NCBI RefSeq assembly: GCF_009935865.1 | Contig: NZ_QWEL01000013.1 | Span: 37,518-101,517 of the forward strand | Origin: Odoribacter sp. Z80 | Lineage (GTDB): Bacteria; Bacteroidota; Bacteroidia; Bacteroidales; Marinifilaceae | DNA length: 64,000 nucleotides | Direction: 5' to 3' | Shown here: positions 45,394-54,375 of the stretch, piece after piece | Numbering within the stretch: position 1 is the first letter of the stretch | Layout of the letters: every line of letters begins with the position of its first letter | Translations under genes and position numbers: made by a program | The notes under the pieces: model-generated | Seen by the model: the letters and a program-made list of their open reading frames with translations, nothing else | What the model was told of the DNA's origin: nothing | The model's database searches: none

Positions 45394-45476
45394 TACCCGG
45401 GAAAAAGTATTTGTTCTGTTCGGCATTTCGTATGCGAAGAGAGTAAATAATCAATTTGAAATTAAAGAATGGTTCT

Positions 45477-47189
45477 ATGAATACAAATCAACAAATTACA
45501 GAAACGGAAGACGAAGGCAAGTCTTTAAATTTTATAGAGCAGATTATCGAAGAAGAAATAGCTGCCGGTAAAAACGGAGGGAAAGTCCATACACGCTTCC
45601 CGCCTGAGCCGAATGGATATCTGCATATCGGACATGCTACTTCTATCTGTTTAAATTTTGGTTTGGCTGCGAAATATCATGGGGCCTGTAATTTACGATT
45701 TGATGATACCAATCCTTCAAAGGAGGATGTGGAGTTTACGGATGCGATTCAGGAGGATATAAAATGGTTGGGATTCCATTGGGATGGTCCTGTCCGTTAT
45801 GCTTCAGATTATTTTCAGCAGTTATATGACTGGGCAGAGCAGATGATTCGGGAAGGAAAGGCTTATGTGGATGACCAAACAGCAGAAGAGATCAGTGCCG
45901 GACGCAAGACTATTACAGAGCCGGGGGTGAATAGTCCTTACCGGAACCGTTCCGTAGAAGAGAATCTGGATTTGTTTCATCGGATGAAAAACGGGGAATT
46001 TCCGGAAGGAAGCCGGGTGTTGCGGGCTAAAATAGATATGGCGGCTCCGAATATGCTGATGCGTGACCCGATCATGTACCGCATTATTTATTGTAGCCAT
46101 CATCGTACGGGGGATCAGTGGTGTATTTATCCGATGTATGATTTTACTCATGGACAAAGCGATTATTTGGAAGGGATTACTCATTCGATATGTACTTTGG
46201 AATTTGAAATCCACCGGCCTTTGTACAATTGGTTTCTGGACGAGTTGACCGATACGGAATATCGTCCGCGTCAAATTGAATTTGCTCGTCGTAATTTGAA
46301 TTATACAGTGATGAGTAAACGGCGTTTGCTGGAGCTGGTGCAGAAGAAATATGTAGCGGGTTGGGACGATCCCCGGATGCCGACTATTTGCGGTTTACGC
46401 CGGAGGGGGTATACACCGGAATCCATCCGGATGTTTGCAGAAAAAGTGGGAGTTGCCCGGCGTGAAATTGTGGTGGATATGGCGCTGTTGGAATATTGTG
46501 TGAGGGAGCATTTGAACAAGGTAGCGTCGCGGGTGATGGCTGTATTGAATCCGGTTAAAGTGGTATTGGACAATTACCCTGTTGGTCGGACAGAATATAT
46601 GGAGATTGAGAATAATCCGGAAGATCCGGCTGCTGGAGTACGTCAGGTGGCTTTTTCCGGTGAACTTTATATTGAAAGGGAAGATTTTATGGAGGATGCT
46701 CCGAAGAAATTTTTCCGTTTGACACCGGGACAGGAAGTCCGTTTGAAGGGGGCATATATTATTAAATGTATAGGGGTGGAAAAAGATGATGAGGGGAACA
46801 TTACTGCCATTCACTGTAGCTACGACCCGGATTCCCGGAGCGGAAGTGGCAGTGAAGCCAGCAACCGGAAAGTGAAAGGTACTTTGCATTGGGTGTCTGC
46901 TTCTGATGCAATAGAAGCTGAGGTCCGTTTGTATGACCGTTTGTTTAAAGATGAAGATCCTGCCGGACATAAGGATGTTGATTTTAAGGAATTTATTAAT
47001 GAGGATTCTTTGAAAGTGTTGAAAGGGTGTAAATTAGAATCCAGCTTGAAGATGGCGAAACCGGGTGACCGTTTCCAGTTTCAACGTTTGGGATATTTCT
47101 GTGTAGACCCTGACTCGAAAGAAGGTCAATTGGTATTTAATAAAACGGTAGGATTAAAGGATAATTGGGCAAAAGCTCAGAAAGCATAA
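45477..47189 (+). CDS. glnS: Glutaminyl-tRNA synthetase
   Basis: 570 residues from ATG 45477 ([24 protein letters not shown]); a TTG at 45456 would add seven residues. Class I signatures are [17 protein letters not shown] (HIGH) and VMSKRRL (KMSKS variant). [15 protein letters not shown] and [23 protein letters not shown] are the GlnRS/GluRS substrate-site motifs in the eukaryote-like GlnRS form. The C-terminal two beta-barrels ([36 protein letters not shown]) recognise the anticodon. A dedicated GlnRS means tRNA-Gln is charged directly in this organism rather than only through the amidotransferase route. yitT-like gene follows after 27 bases. Confidence 0.97.
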   Translation: MNTNQQITETEDEGKSLNFIEQIIEEEIAAGKNGGKVHTRFPPEPNGYLHIGHATSICLNFGLAAKYHGACNLRFDDTNPSKEDVEFTDAIQEDIKWLGFHWDGPVRYASDYFQQLYDWAEQMIREGKAYVDDQTAEEISAGRKTITEPGVNSPYRNRSVEENLDLFHRMKNGEFPEGSRVLRAKIDMAAPNMLMRDPIMYRIIYCSHHRTGDQWCIYPMYDFTHGQSDYLEGITHSICTLEFEIHRPLYNWFLDELTDTEYRPRQIEFARRNLNYTVMSKRRLLELVQKKYVAGWDDPRMPTICGLRRRGYTPESIRMFAEKVGVARREIVVDMALLEYCVREHLNKVASRVMAVLNPVKVVLDNYPVGRTEYMEIENNPEDPAAGVRQVAFSGELYIEREDFMEDAPKKFFRLTPGQEVRLKGAYIIKCIGVEKDDEGNITAIHCSYDPDSRSGSGSEASNRKVKGTLHWVSASDAIEAEVRLYDRLFKDEDPAGHKDVDFKEFINEDSLKVLKGCKLESSLKMAKPGDRFQFQRLGYFCVDPDSKEGQLVFNKTVGLKDNWAKAQKA

Positions 47190-47216
47190 TGGTTATAATA
47201 TCTTAAATTTATAGAT

Positions 47217-48119
47217 ATGCAGATAAAAAAATTGAAACAAGAATTAAAGTCCTATTTGTTGATAGCAATGGGAATGTTGGTGTATGCAGTAGCAGCTTTG
47301 GGATTTTTGGTGCCTCATAAAATTGTAGGTGGAGGAGCTACCGGTTTGAGTACGATTATCTACTATCTTTCCAAAGAAACGGTTCCTGTGGGTATTGCCT
47401 ATTTTCTTATCAATGTTGTGTTGGTTTCTATCGCATTGAAAGTACTGGGCCCTAAATTTGGAATAAAAACCATATATGCCATTATTATCGGAAGTACTTT
47501 CCTGAGTGTTCTCCAACCTTTGTTTCAGGTTTACTTTCCCAATGGAATCATAGATGATAAGTTTATGAGTGCAATTATTGCCGGTATGTTGACCGGAATA
47601 GGTATTGCTATTGCATTGGCGGAAGGGGGAAGTTCCGGTGGTACGGATATTGTCGCGATGATTGTTACAAAATACCGGAATGTCAGTCCCGGTAAGATGA
47701 TTATGTATAGTGATTGCGGTATTATTCTTTGCAGTCTGCTGATTAATCTGGATGATGGTTATCAAAAGGCTATTCAGGGAGTAATGTACGGTTATGTGAT
47801 GATGGGAGTGGTGTCATATACCGTAGACTTTATCCTGACTGGTAAGAAACAGTCAGCTCAATTGTTTATTTTTACAGATAAATATGACCGGGTGGCAGAA
47901 CGGATTACGGCAGAGGTGAACCATGGGGTGTCTGTTGTGGATTGTAAAGGATGGTACAGCAAACAGGAAAAGAAGATGCTGATTGTAGTGGTCCGGAAAG
48001 GTGAGGCAACGGATGTGCTGAGGATAGCCAAGCAAGTGGACCCGAATGTATTCATGACTATGAATACGGTGATGGGGGTTTTTGGCAAAGGATTTGAAGA
48101 GGTGAAGGGAGTGAAATAG
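47217..48119 (+). CDS. YitT family membrane protein (DUF161/DUF2179)
   Basis: 300 residues. Five to six transmembrane helices in residues ~12-205 contain the family motifs ALGFLVPHKIVGGGATGLSTIIYYL and IALAEGGSSGGTDIVAMIV. The C-terminal ~85 residues (QLFIFTDKYDRVAERITAEVNHGVSVVDCKGWYSKQEKKMLIVVVRK ... FMTMNTVMGVFGKGF) are the DUF2179 soluble domain. YitT proteins are integral inner-membrane proteins of unsettled function. It lies 27 bases after glnS and ends at a clear terminator, so the two genes are probably cotranscribed. Confidence 0.92.
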   Translation: MQIKKLKQELKSYLLIAMGMLVYAVAALGFLVPHKIVGGGATGLSTIIYYLSKETVPVGIAYFLINVVLVSIALKVLGPKFGIKTIYAIIIGSTFLSVLQPLFQVYFPNGIIDDKFMSAIIAGMLTGIGIAIALAEGGSSGGTDIVAMIVTKYRNVSPGKMIMYSDCGIILCSLLINLDDGYQKAIQGVMYGYVMMGVVSYTVDFILTGKKQSAQLFIFTDKYDRVAERITAEVNHGVSVVDCKGWYSKQEKKMLIVVVRKGEATDVLRIAKQVDPNVFMTMNTVMGVFGKGFEEVKGVK

Positions 48120-48153
48120 TTGCTGGCTGGAATCGTCATAAAGAATTTGAATG

Positions 48154-48184
48154 AAGGGACTGTCTGACACGACAGTCTCTTTTT
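48154..48184 (+). terminator. Rho-independent terminator after the YitT-family gene
   Basis: GGGACTGTC (48156-48164) pairs with GACAGTCTC (48171-48179) with one G-U wobble around TGACAC, extended by AA/TT and followed by a T5 run. It separates the housekeeping region from the ECF-sigma/SusCD locus. Confidence 0.9.
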
Positions 48185-48195
48185 GTTGAGGTGGT

Positions 48196-48225
48196 TTTGG
48201 ATATTGAATTTAATTTATAATTTTG
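48196..48225 (+). promoter_or_regulatory. Promoter of the ECF sigma factor gene
   Basis: TTTG at 48196-48199 and TAATTTTG at 48218-48225 fit the -33/-7 consensus exactly with an 18-base spacer. The -7 element contains the TTG at 48223, so that TTG cannot be the start codon if this promoter is used. Confidence 0.7.
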
Positions 48226-48258
48226 ACAAAAGAATCATTGGCTGGGGGAGAACGAAAT

Positions 48259-48810
48259 TTGAAAGCAATAGAGGAGAATATTATTCAGAAATTTTCTGCC
48301 GGACAGGAAAAGGCGTTTCGGGTGTTGTATGAAAGGTATGCTCCGGGGTTGCGTTTTTTTGCCGCCCAGTATATGAAGGAAAGGGCTGCCATAGATGATG
48401 TGGTACAGGATGCTTTTGTCAAGTTGTGGGAGAAAAGGGGCGATTTTCCGAACGAACGGACGGTGAAAGTGTTTCTGTATACTTTTATCAAGAACGCTTC
48501 TTTGAATTTATTTCGGCATCATAACGTTAAAGAGCGTTATGCCCAAGTGGTTTCACTGGAGAATAATCAGGAATTTTTTTGGGACCGTATACTGGAAGCC
48601 GAACTGTTTGAATTGTTATTGCATGTGTTTGACGAGTTGACGCCGGCCTGCCGTGAAGTGTATCACCTGAGTCTGGAGGGGAAGAGCCATGACGAGATTG
48701 CCAAGACGTTGAATATTACCGTCAATACGGTGAAAAAGCATAAAAATAACGCCAACCGTTATATGCGGGAAAGACTCAAAAATATGCTGATGTTTCTACT
48801 TTCCGTTTGA
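48259..48810 (+). CDS. ECF RNA polymerase sigma-70 factor (Bacteroides type)
   Basis: 183 residues from TTG 48259, chosen because a GGGGGAG stretch lies 8 bases upstream, and the promoter -7 element covers the more upstream TTG at 48223; TTG 48238 is also possible and there is no ATG before the conserved domain. Region 2 is FRVLYERYAPGLRFFAAQYMKERAAIDDVVQDAFVKLWEKR and region 4 is LTPACREVYHLSLEGKSHDEIAKTLNITVNTVKKHKNNA, the helix-turn-helix that reads the -35. Factors of this type pair with a FecR anti-sigma protein, encoded 84 bases downstream, to switch on SusC/SusD loci when the ligand is bound outside. Unlike most genes here it is terminator- and promoter-bounded on the left. Confidence 0.92.
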   Translation: MKAIEENIIQKFSAGQEKAFRVLYERYAPGLRFFAAQYMKERAAIDDVVQDAFVKLWEKRGDFPNERTVKVFLYTFIKNASLNLFRHHNVKERYAQVVSLENNQEFFWDRILEAELFELLLHVFDELTPACREVYHLSLEGKSHDEIAKTLNITVNTVKKHKNNANRYMRERLKNMLMFLLSV

Positions 48811-48866
48811 GGATAAGCTGATTTATAAAAAAAATCTGTTTTTTTTATTACACCAAAGACCATGTA

Positions 48867-48889
48867 GCGTGTTTTATATATAAACGCGC
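48867..48889 (+). other. Inverted repeat just before the fecR start codon
   Basis: GCGTGTTT (48867-48874) pairs with AAACGCGC (48882-48889) through one T-G wobble, around TATATAT. The hairpin ends five bases before the ATG at 48895 and has no T-tract. It could hide the initiation region or be a regulator site. Confidence 0.5.
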
Positions 48890-48894
48890 GAATA

Positions 48895-50049
48895 ATGGAT
48901 ATTGAAAATCAACAATACATAAGTCGATTGATCCTTTTGTTTTTGCAGGGAAAACTGTCTGATGGGCAGACGCGGGAATTGGAGGAATGGCGTAGGGCAA
49001 ATCCTGAGCACGAGGAAATGTTCCGGCGGATGGTTTCGATGGAGCGTTTTTCCCGGCAGGTACAGTGTTATGTAAAAAATAGGGAAGAACAGGAAAAGGA
49101 ATGGGAACTGATCCGAAGACGGACTTTGTTTAAGGAAAAGTGGGTGTGGCGGTATTGGCAGAGATATGCCGCCGTGCTTTGGGTGGCTTTGGCGGCAGGA
49201 ACATTATGGTATGTGGTCCGGAATAATGGCACCGAGTCGGAAAGAGATGTCGTTTCGGAAGATTCGCGGGTGGTGCTTGTTTTGGCTGACGGCATGGAAG
49301 TTGAGTTAGAGGACAAGGAGGCGGTAGCGGTTATCGATGGTTTGAAAGAAGGAGGGACAGCCGAACGGCGGGAATTGAATTACTATACGGGCGGCAATCA
49401 TAAATTACAGGGCAGCCATACGCTGAAAGTTCCGAGAGGAGGAGAATATGCCTTGGTATTGTCCGACGGGAGCCAAGTATCTTTGAACGCCGGGTCTCAC
49501 ATCCGTTATCCGGTTGCGTTTCAAGGAGACACCCGGGAAGTGTATGTAGAGGGGGAGGCTTATTTTAAAATAAAAAGAGATACGGCACGGCCTTTTATCG
49601 TTTGGGTGAACAAGATGCGGGTGGAAGTGCTGGGAACGGAATTTGCCGTCAGGGCTTATCCGGAAGAGAAAGAAGTTTTGACTACTTTAATCGGCGGACA
49701 CGTGCGTGTTGCTGCCGGCGGACGGCAGGTCGACCTGTCGCCGCGTGAACAGGCTGTCTGGAGGAAAGGTTCGGATGAGATGAGTGTCGGAGAAGTGAAT
49801 ACGGACTTGTTCGTCGGCTGGAAAAACGGGCGCCTGATATTTGATAACACACCTTTGTCGAAGATCTTGCATGAATTGGGACGTTGGTATGATTTTGACG
49901 TGGAATATGAAGATCCGGAACTGAAATCTTTGCCTTTTTCTTTGGATATGGAGAAATATGCGGATTTCCGCCAAGTGCTGAGTTTGTTGGAGCAAACCGG
50001 CAGGGTCAGATTTTCAGTATCTGATAACCATATTATAGTGAATAATTGA
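48895..50049 (+). CDS. FecR-family anti-sigma/sigma-regulator protein
   Basis: 384 residues. A cytoplasmic N-terminal part (LILLFLQGKLSDGQTRELEEWRRANPEHEEMFRRM) would hold the sigma factor. A single transmembrane helix lies at residues ~91-108 (YAAVLWVALAAGTLWYVV). The periplasmic FecR domain follows (LKVPRGGEYALVLSDGSQVSLNAGSHIRYPVAFQGDTREVYVEGEAYFKI; VEVLGTEFAVRAY) and then a DUF4974/STN-like C-terminus (LIFDNTPLSKILHELGRWYDFDVEY). It passes a signal from the STN domain of the SusC protein to the sigma factor. It comes 84 bases after the sigma gene and 10 bases before a BACON lipoprotein. Confidence 0.94.
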   Translation: MDIENQQYISRLILLFLQGKLSDGQTRELEEWRRANPEHEEMFRRMVSMERFSRQVQCYVKNREEQEKEWELIRRRTLFKEKWVWRYWQRYAAVLWVALAAGTLWYVVRNNGTESERDVVSEDSRVVLVLADGMEVELEDKEAVAVIDGLKEGGTAERRELNYYTGGNHKLQGSHTLKVPRGGEYALVLSDGSQVSLNAGSHIRYPVAFQGDTREVYVEGEAYFKIKRDTARPFIVWVNKMRVEVLGTEFAVRAYPEEKEVLTTLIGGHVRVAAGGRQVDLSPREQAVWRKGSDEMSVGEVNTDLFVGWKNGRLIFDNTPLSKILHELGRWYDFDVEYEDPELKSLPFSLDMEKYADFRQVLSLLEQTGRVRFSVSDNHIIVNN

Positions 50050-50059
50050 TGTCTAACTT

Positions 50060-50917
50060 ATGAAAAAAATGATGAAAATGGAAAGATTGAAATTTTTTTT
50101 GATGGTGTTTTGCCTGTTTGTCGCAGGCGCAGGGTGTAGTGATGATGACGATGAACCGGTGGTGCTGACTCCCGAAAAGACAACGGTTACTTTGTCCGGA
50201 GAGGGGGACAGTCAGACAGTCGGTGTAAGTTGTAACGGAAAGTGGACCGCCGTTTCTTCGGCGGAATGGTGCAAAGTGACGGCTGAGGCTGCCGGAGTGG
50301 TTATCTCGGCAGAGGAGAATGCGACCGGTGCGGAATTGAAAGCTGATGTTACGCTGGCTTGCGGAGAGGTGAAGGCTGTCATTAAAGTTATTCAGGAAGT
50401 TGCCGCAGAACCGCTGAATAAAGTATTTGCCGCTACGACCCAGCGTTGGTATTTTGATTTTAACGGGTTTGAGGGTGCTTACAAAACGGCTTATGAGGCC
50501 TCAAAAGAGGGGTTGGTTAAAGAAGGATGGGGTGAGAGCGGAAATGTGCTGAAAGAGATGAGTTTGACACAAGGCGCAATAGCTTTTTTGATTCATGATG
50601 AGGACATGAAAGGAATGGGAGCTCCTGAGGAAAATTATGTTTATAACGGTACGTTGCTGTTAACCATAGAAGCGGTTGAAGGATCTAAAGACCAGATTGC
50701 CTTTAAAGGCATCAAAGCCGATCCGGAAGCTACCGAAGATTATGGTGAATATTGGTATGGAGAAGACTGGGGATGTGCGGAGTTCCGTGACTTTGTCAAT
50801 ACTTTGATGGTTCAGAACTACACCATTACGGCTGATAATGTCGCGGCTCCGAAGGTGCTGACCTTTACCGGAGTGACGGATACGGGAAGTGTGTTTAAGT
50901 TGAAATTGCCGGAATAA
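50060..50917 (+). CDS. BACON-domain surface lipoprotein
   Basis: 285 residues. The signal ends CLFVAGAGC with Cys26 as the likely lipid site, followed at once by SDDDDE, which resembles the acidic lipoprotein export signal for surface exposure in Bacteroidetes. Residues ~37-115 fit a BACON domain (VTLSGEGDSQTVGVSCNGKWTAVSSAEWCKVT ... ADVTLACGEVKAVIKVIQ). The remaining ~170 residues (RWYFDFNGFEGAYKTAYEASKEGLVKEGWGE; YGEYWYGEDWGCAEFRDFVNTLMV) are not recognised. Its position between fecR and susC suggests a role in sensing or ligand capture. A strong terminator directly follows, so it may be expressed at a different level from the SusC operon. Confidence 0.82.
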   Translation: MKKMMKMERLKFFLMVFCLFVAGAGCSDDDDEPVVLTPEKTTVTLSGEGDSQTVGVSCNGKWTAVSSAEWCKVTAEAAGVVISAEENATGAELKADVTLACGEVKAVIKVIQEVAAEPLNKVFAATTQRWYFDFNGFEGAYKTAYEASKEGLVKEGWGESGNVLKEMSLTQGAIAFLIHDEDMKGMGAPEENYVYNGTLLLTIEAVEGSKDQIAFKGIKADPEATEDYGEYWYGEDWGCAEFRDFVNTLMVQNYTITADNVAAPKVLTFTGVTDTGSVFKLKLPE

Positions 50918-50937
50918 GTGTGGAGATATTCCGATTC

Positions 50938-50960
50938 AAAGAGGCTTTCGGGCCTCTTTT
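50938..50960 (+). terminator. Terminator between the BACON lipoprotein and SusC genes
   Basis: AAAGAGGC (50938-50945) pairs perfectly with GCCTCTTT (50952-50959) around TTTCGG, ending in T4. It would reduce read-through into the SusC gene 23 bases downstream. Confidence 0.85.
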
Positions 50961-50982
50961 ACTAACCTAACCGAGGACTGTT

Positions 50983-53900
50983 ATGAGACAGATTTCTTTT
51001 TGTAAGATGACCGGAAAGCGAATTCCGGTGAGACGATGGCTTAGGCTGGGTCTGTTGGTTTGCTGTATAGGATTCTGGTCCGGACCGCTGGTCGCTCAGA
51101 ATGTCCGGATGGATATTTCCTTGAAAGAGGCTTCTTTGAAGGATATTATCTGTACAATCCGGCAACAGTCTGATTATAATGTGGTGTACAGTGATGCCGA
51201 TATTACGGCGGTGAAGAAACAGGATGTCGCGCTCAACTCGGTGACGGTAGGGCAGGTGCTGGACCAGTGTCTGAGGAATACCGGACTGAAGTATGATATT
51301 GTGGATAAGACCATTGTCATCAAACGGGGAGAGCAAGGTAAGGCCGTTGCGGAGAAACAACAGGTGATACGGGGAATTGTGAGGGATAAGGAGGGGGGGG
51401 CGCTTCCCGGAGTGACTGTGGTGGTGAAGGGAAGTAAATACGGGGTATCCACGGACGTTGACGGGGAGTTCTCGTTTGAATTTCCGGAGAGGCAGCGTAT
51501 CATTCTGGTTTTTTCATTCATCGGGATGAAGACCCGGGAGGTGGTTTTTACAGGACAGGAACTTTTGGAAGTTGTTTTGGAGGAAGAGGTGGCTCAAATG
51601 GAGGAGGTGGTGGTGACCGGTATGTTTGAGAGACGTAAAGAGGGGTATACCGGTTCCGCTACGGTGGTGAAAGGGGATGAATTGAAAAAATTCAGCAAGA
51701 CCAGCATTGCCAAGGCTTTGTCGGCGATTGATCCGGGTTTCCGGATTGCCGAGAATATAGAGATGGGTTCTGACCCCAACCGTTTGCCGGACCTGAGAAT
51801 GCGGGGACAGGCCACTTTGCCCACTGGATCAACGGTGGCTACGGACGCGGTGATGCTGAAAGGAGATTACGCTACTTATCCGAATCAGCCTTTGTTGATT
51901 TTAGACGGTTTTGAGATTTCTTTGCAAACGATGAGCGACCTGGACCCGGATCGGGTTGCTTCTATTACGATATTGAAAGACGCGGCGGCGACCGCCATTT
52001 ACGGATCGAAAGCCGCGAACGGGGTGATTGTCATAGAGACGAAAGCTCCGGCACCCGGGACATTGCAGGTGAGTTATTCCGGAGAGGTGCGGGTGGAAGT
52101 ACCCGATTTGTCCGCTTATGATTTGATGAACGCATCGGAAAAATTGGAAGTGGAGCGTTTGGCCGGGTATTACGATGAGGGTAAGGAACTGGCTCCTTTG
52201 GAAATTTACCAGTATTATCTGCGGGAGGTAAAACGGGGAGTGGATACCTATTGGTTGTCGAAGCCCTTGCGTACAGGGGTTTCTCACCGGCATGCCGTGA
52301 CATTGGAAGGTGGAGACCAGGCGCTTCGTTACAAGTTGTATGTGGGGATGAACAATACGGCGGGGGTAATGAAAGGGTCTAATCGCCATACCCAGACGGC
52401 AACGCTTGATTTGACTTACCGTTTTAAGGGATTTTTATTGAAAAACAGCGTGACGGCTGATAACGCTACCGGAAACGATTCGCCTTTCGGCTCGTTTCGG
52501 GACTATACCAAGCTGAATCCCTATTGGAGGGAAAGGGGGGAGAACGGAGAGATACTGAAAAAGATTACTCCTCCGGTGACTTCTTATACCGGGGTGTTTC
52601 AAAGTGTATATAATCCCTTGTATAACGCGACTTTCCACAGTCTGGACAGGACAACGGATTTTAGTATCCGGGATTTGTTCCAGTTGGAATACAGGCCTTT
52701 GGAGGCGTTACGTCTTCAAGCCAATGTTGCCGTGTCGAAGCGGCATGGCAAGACGGAGGTATTCCGTCCGGCCCAGCATACGGAATTTGACGGGATTTCC
52801 GATCCTCAGCAGCGTGGAGATTTTAACTTGGCCCAGTCGGAAGGCTTTATGTGGCAGGTGGATTTGACCGCTTCGTATAATAATGTTTTTCATGGGATTC
52901 ATTTTTTGAGCCTGAATGCCCGAATGACGGCCAATGATAGCCGTAACAGTGTCTATGGCGTGTTGGTGACCGGATTCCCGAATGACCGGATGGATCATAT
53001 TTTGTTCGGTAAGAAATACAATGAAAAAATGACCGGCAGTGAAAATACCAACCGTTCAATCGGTTGGGTAGGGAGTTTTAATTATTCCTATGATTACCGT
53101 TATTCGTTGGATTTGAATATCCGTGCCGACGGAGCTTCGCAATTCGGAAGCAATAACCGGTTTGCCCCTTTCTGGTCGGTAGGAGCCAAATGGAATATCA
53201 GCAAGGAGTCGTTTATGGATAAGATGGATTTCTGGAACGACTTGGTGTTGCGGGTATCTTACGGAACGACCGGAACCCAGGGATTTGCCCCCTATCAGTC
53301 GCAGCAGCTGTATACGTACGGTAATTTGCTGAAACCTTATTTGGCTTCGGATGCGACAGGCACGGAATTGGTCGGACTGGGAAATCCCGATTTGAAGTGG
53401 CAGCAGACGAATCAGACGAATGTCGCGATAGAGATGGGATGGCTGCAAGGAAGAATCACAGCACGGGCAGAATATTTCAGGAAAGTGACCAAAAACGCTT
53501 TGACGGACATTTCTTTGGCGCCTTCCGTCGGGTTTGCGACCGTGTCCGAAAATCTGGGAACCATACGCAATCAGGGAGTGGAATTGATGCTTTCTTTTAT
53601 TCCTTACCGGAACACTGAAAAAGCTGCCCAATGGGTGATTAACGCGAACGGGTCACACAATACGGACAAGCTGGTGAAGATTTCACAGGCATTAAGGCAT
53701 ATGAATGAACAGAATGCCGGAAAGTTGAACGATGTTCCCTTGCCGCGTTATGAGGAGGGTGAGTCGATGACCCGGATTTGGGTGGTGAAGTCTTTGGGAA
53801 TTGACCCGGCTAACGGAGAAGAGGTATTTATGAAACGCGCGACGGGGGAACTTACAGGGGTATGGAGTGCGGACGACCAGGTGCCGTACGGGAATACGGA

Positions 53901-54369
53901 GCCGTTTATGGAGGGAAATGTGAATAGTATGTTTTCTTATAAAGGTTGGGGAGTGAACCTTAGTTTCCACTATAAATTCGGAGGACAGACTTATAACTCT
54001 ACCTTGATTCAAAAGGTGGAAAATGCCGATTTGCGGTTTAATGCCGACAGACGGGTGATGGATGCCCGGTGGAAGAAACCTGGTGATGTGGTGAAATACA
54101 AGGCTTTGACCAATTCGGCAAGCGGTTCGGATACGAAAGCGTCGTCCCGTTTTGTAATGGATGAAAATGTGTTGCGTTTCAGTTCGTTGAGCTTGACTTA
54201 CCGGATGGACAGAACCAATACGGATTTTATGAAAAAGTCGGTGTTCAGTTCCATTACGATGAATTTCGGTATGGAGGATTTGTTTTATCTGTCGTCTGTG
54301 AAGCAGGAACGGGGATTGGATTATCCTTTTGCCCGGCAGTTTTCCTTTTCACTGAATGTTGGATTTTAA
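50983..54369 (+). CDS. SusC/RagA-family TonB-dependent outer membrane transporter with STN domain
   Basis: 1,128 residues; signal peptide ends near VAQ (residue 38). Residues ~41-112 are an STN domain (VRMDISLKEASLKDIICTIRQQSDYNVVYSD), which contacts FecR in trans-envelope signalling. A carboxypeptidase-like regulatory domain follows (QVIRGIVRDKEGGALPGVTVVVKGSKYGVSTDVDGEFSF, ~128-200), then the plug with the SusC motif EEVVVTGMFERRKEGYTGSATVV and the ILDGFEI/ILKDAAATAIYGSKAANGVIVIETK stretch. The rest is a TonB-receptor barrel ending FSFSLNVGF. It imports ligand captured by the SusD partner 6 bases downstream. An eight-G tract at 51393-51400 lies inside the coding sequence. The companion metalloproteases suggest peptides as cargo (inference). 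Confidence 0.95.
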   Translation: MRQISFCKMTGKRIPVRRWLRLGLLVCCIGFWSGPLVAQNVRMDISLKEASLKDIICTIRQQSDYNVVYSDADITAVKKQDVALNSVTVGQVLDQCLRNTGLKYDIVDKTIVIKRGEQGKAVAEKQQVIRGIVRDKEGGALPGVTVVVKGSKYGVSTDVDGEFSFEFPERQRIILVFSFIGMKTREVVFTGQELLEVVLEEEVAQMEEVVVTGMFERRKEGYTGSATVVKGDELKKFSKTSIAKALSAIDPGFRIAENIEMGSDPNRLPDLRMRGQATLPTGSTVATDAVMLKGDYATYPNQPLLILDGFEISLQTMSDLDPDRVASITILKDAAATAIYGSKAANGVIVIETKAPAPGTLQVSYSGEVRVEVPDLSAYDLMNASEKLEVERLAGYYDEGKELAPLEIYQYYLREVKRGVDTYWLSKPLRTGVSHRHAVTLEGGDQALRYKLYVGMNNTAGVMKGSNRHTQTATLDLTYRFKGFLLKNSVTADNATGNDSPFGSFRDYTKLNPYWRERGENGEILKKITPPVTSYTGVFQSVYNPLYNATFHSLDRTTDFSIRDLFQLEYRPLEALRLQANVAVSKRHGKTEVFRPAQHTEFDGISDPQQRGDFNLAQSEGFMWQVDLTASYNNVFHGIHFLSLNARMTANDSRNSVYGVLVTGFPNDRMDHILFGKKYNEKMTGSENTNRSIGWVGSFNYSYDYRYSLDLNIRADGASQFGSNNRFAPFWSVGAKWNISKESFMDKMDFWNDLVLRVSYGTTGTQGFAPYQSQQLYTYGNLLKPYLASDATGTELVGLGNPDLKWQQTNQTNVAIEMGWLQGRITARAEYFRKVTKNALTDISLAPSVGFATVSENLGTIRNQGVELMLSFIPYRNTEKAAQWVINANGSHNTDKLVKISQALRHMNEQNAGKLNDVPLPRYEEGESMTRIWVVKSLGIDPANGEEVFMKRATGELTGVWSADDQVPYGNTEPFMEGNVNSMFSYKGWGVNLSFHYKFGGQTYNSTLIQKVENADLRFNADRRVMDARWKKPGDVVKYKALTNSASGSDTKASSRFVMDENVLRFSSLSLTYRMDRTNTDFMKKSVFSSITMNFGMEDLFYLSSVKQERGLDYPFARQFSFSLNVGF
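51393..51400 (+). repeat. G8 homopolymer inside the SusC gene
   Basis: Eight consecutive G in the codons for KEGGAL at the carboxypeptidase-like domain. A one-base slip would stop the protein before the plug and barrel. The present length is in frame. Confidence 0.8.
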
Positions 54370-54375
54370 AAACGG

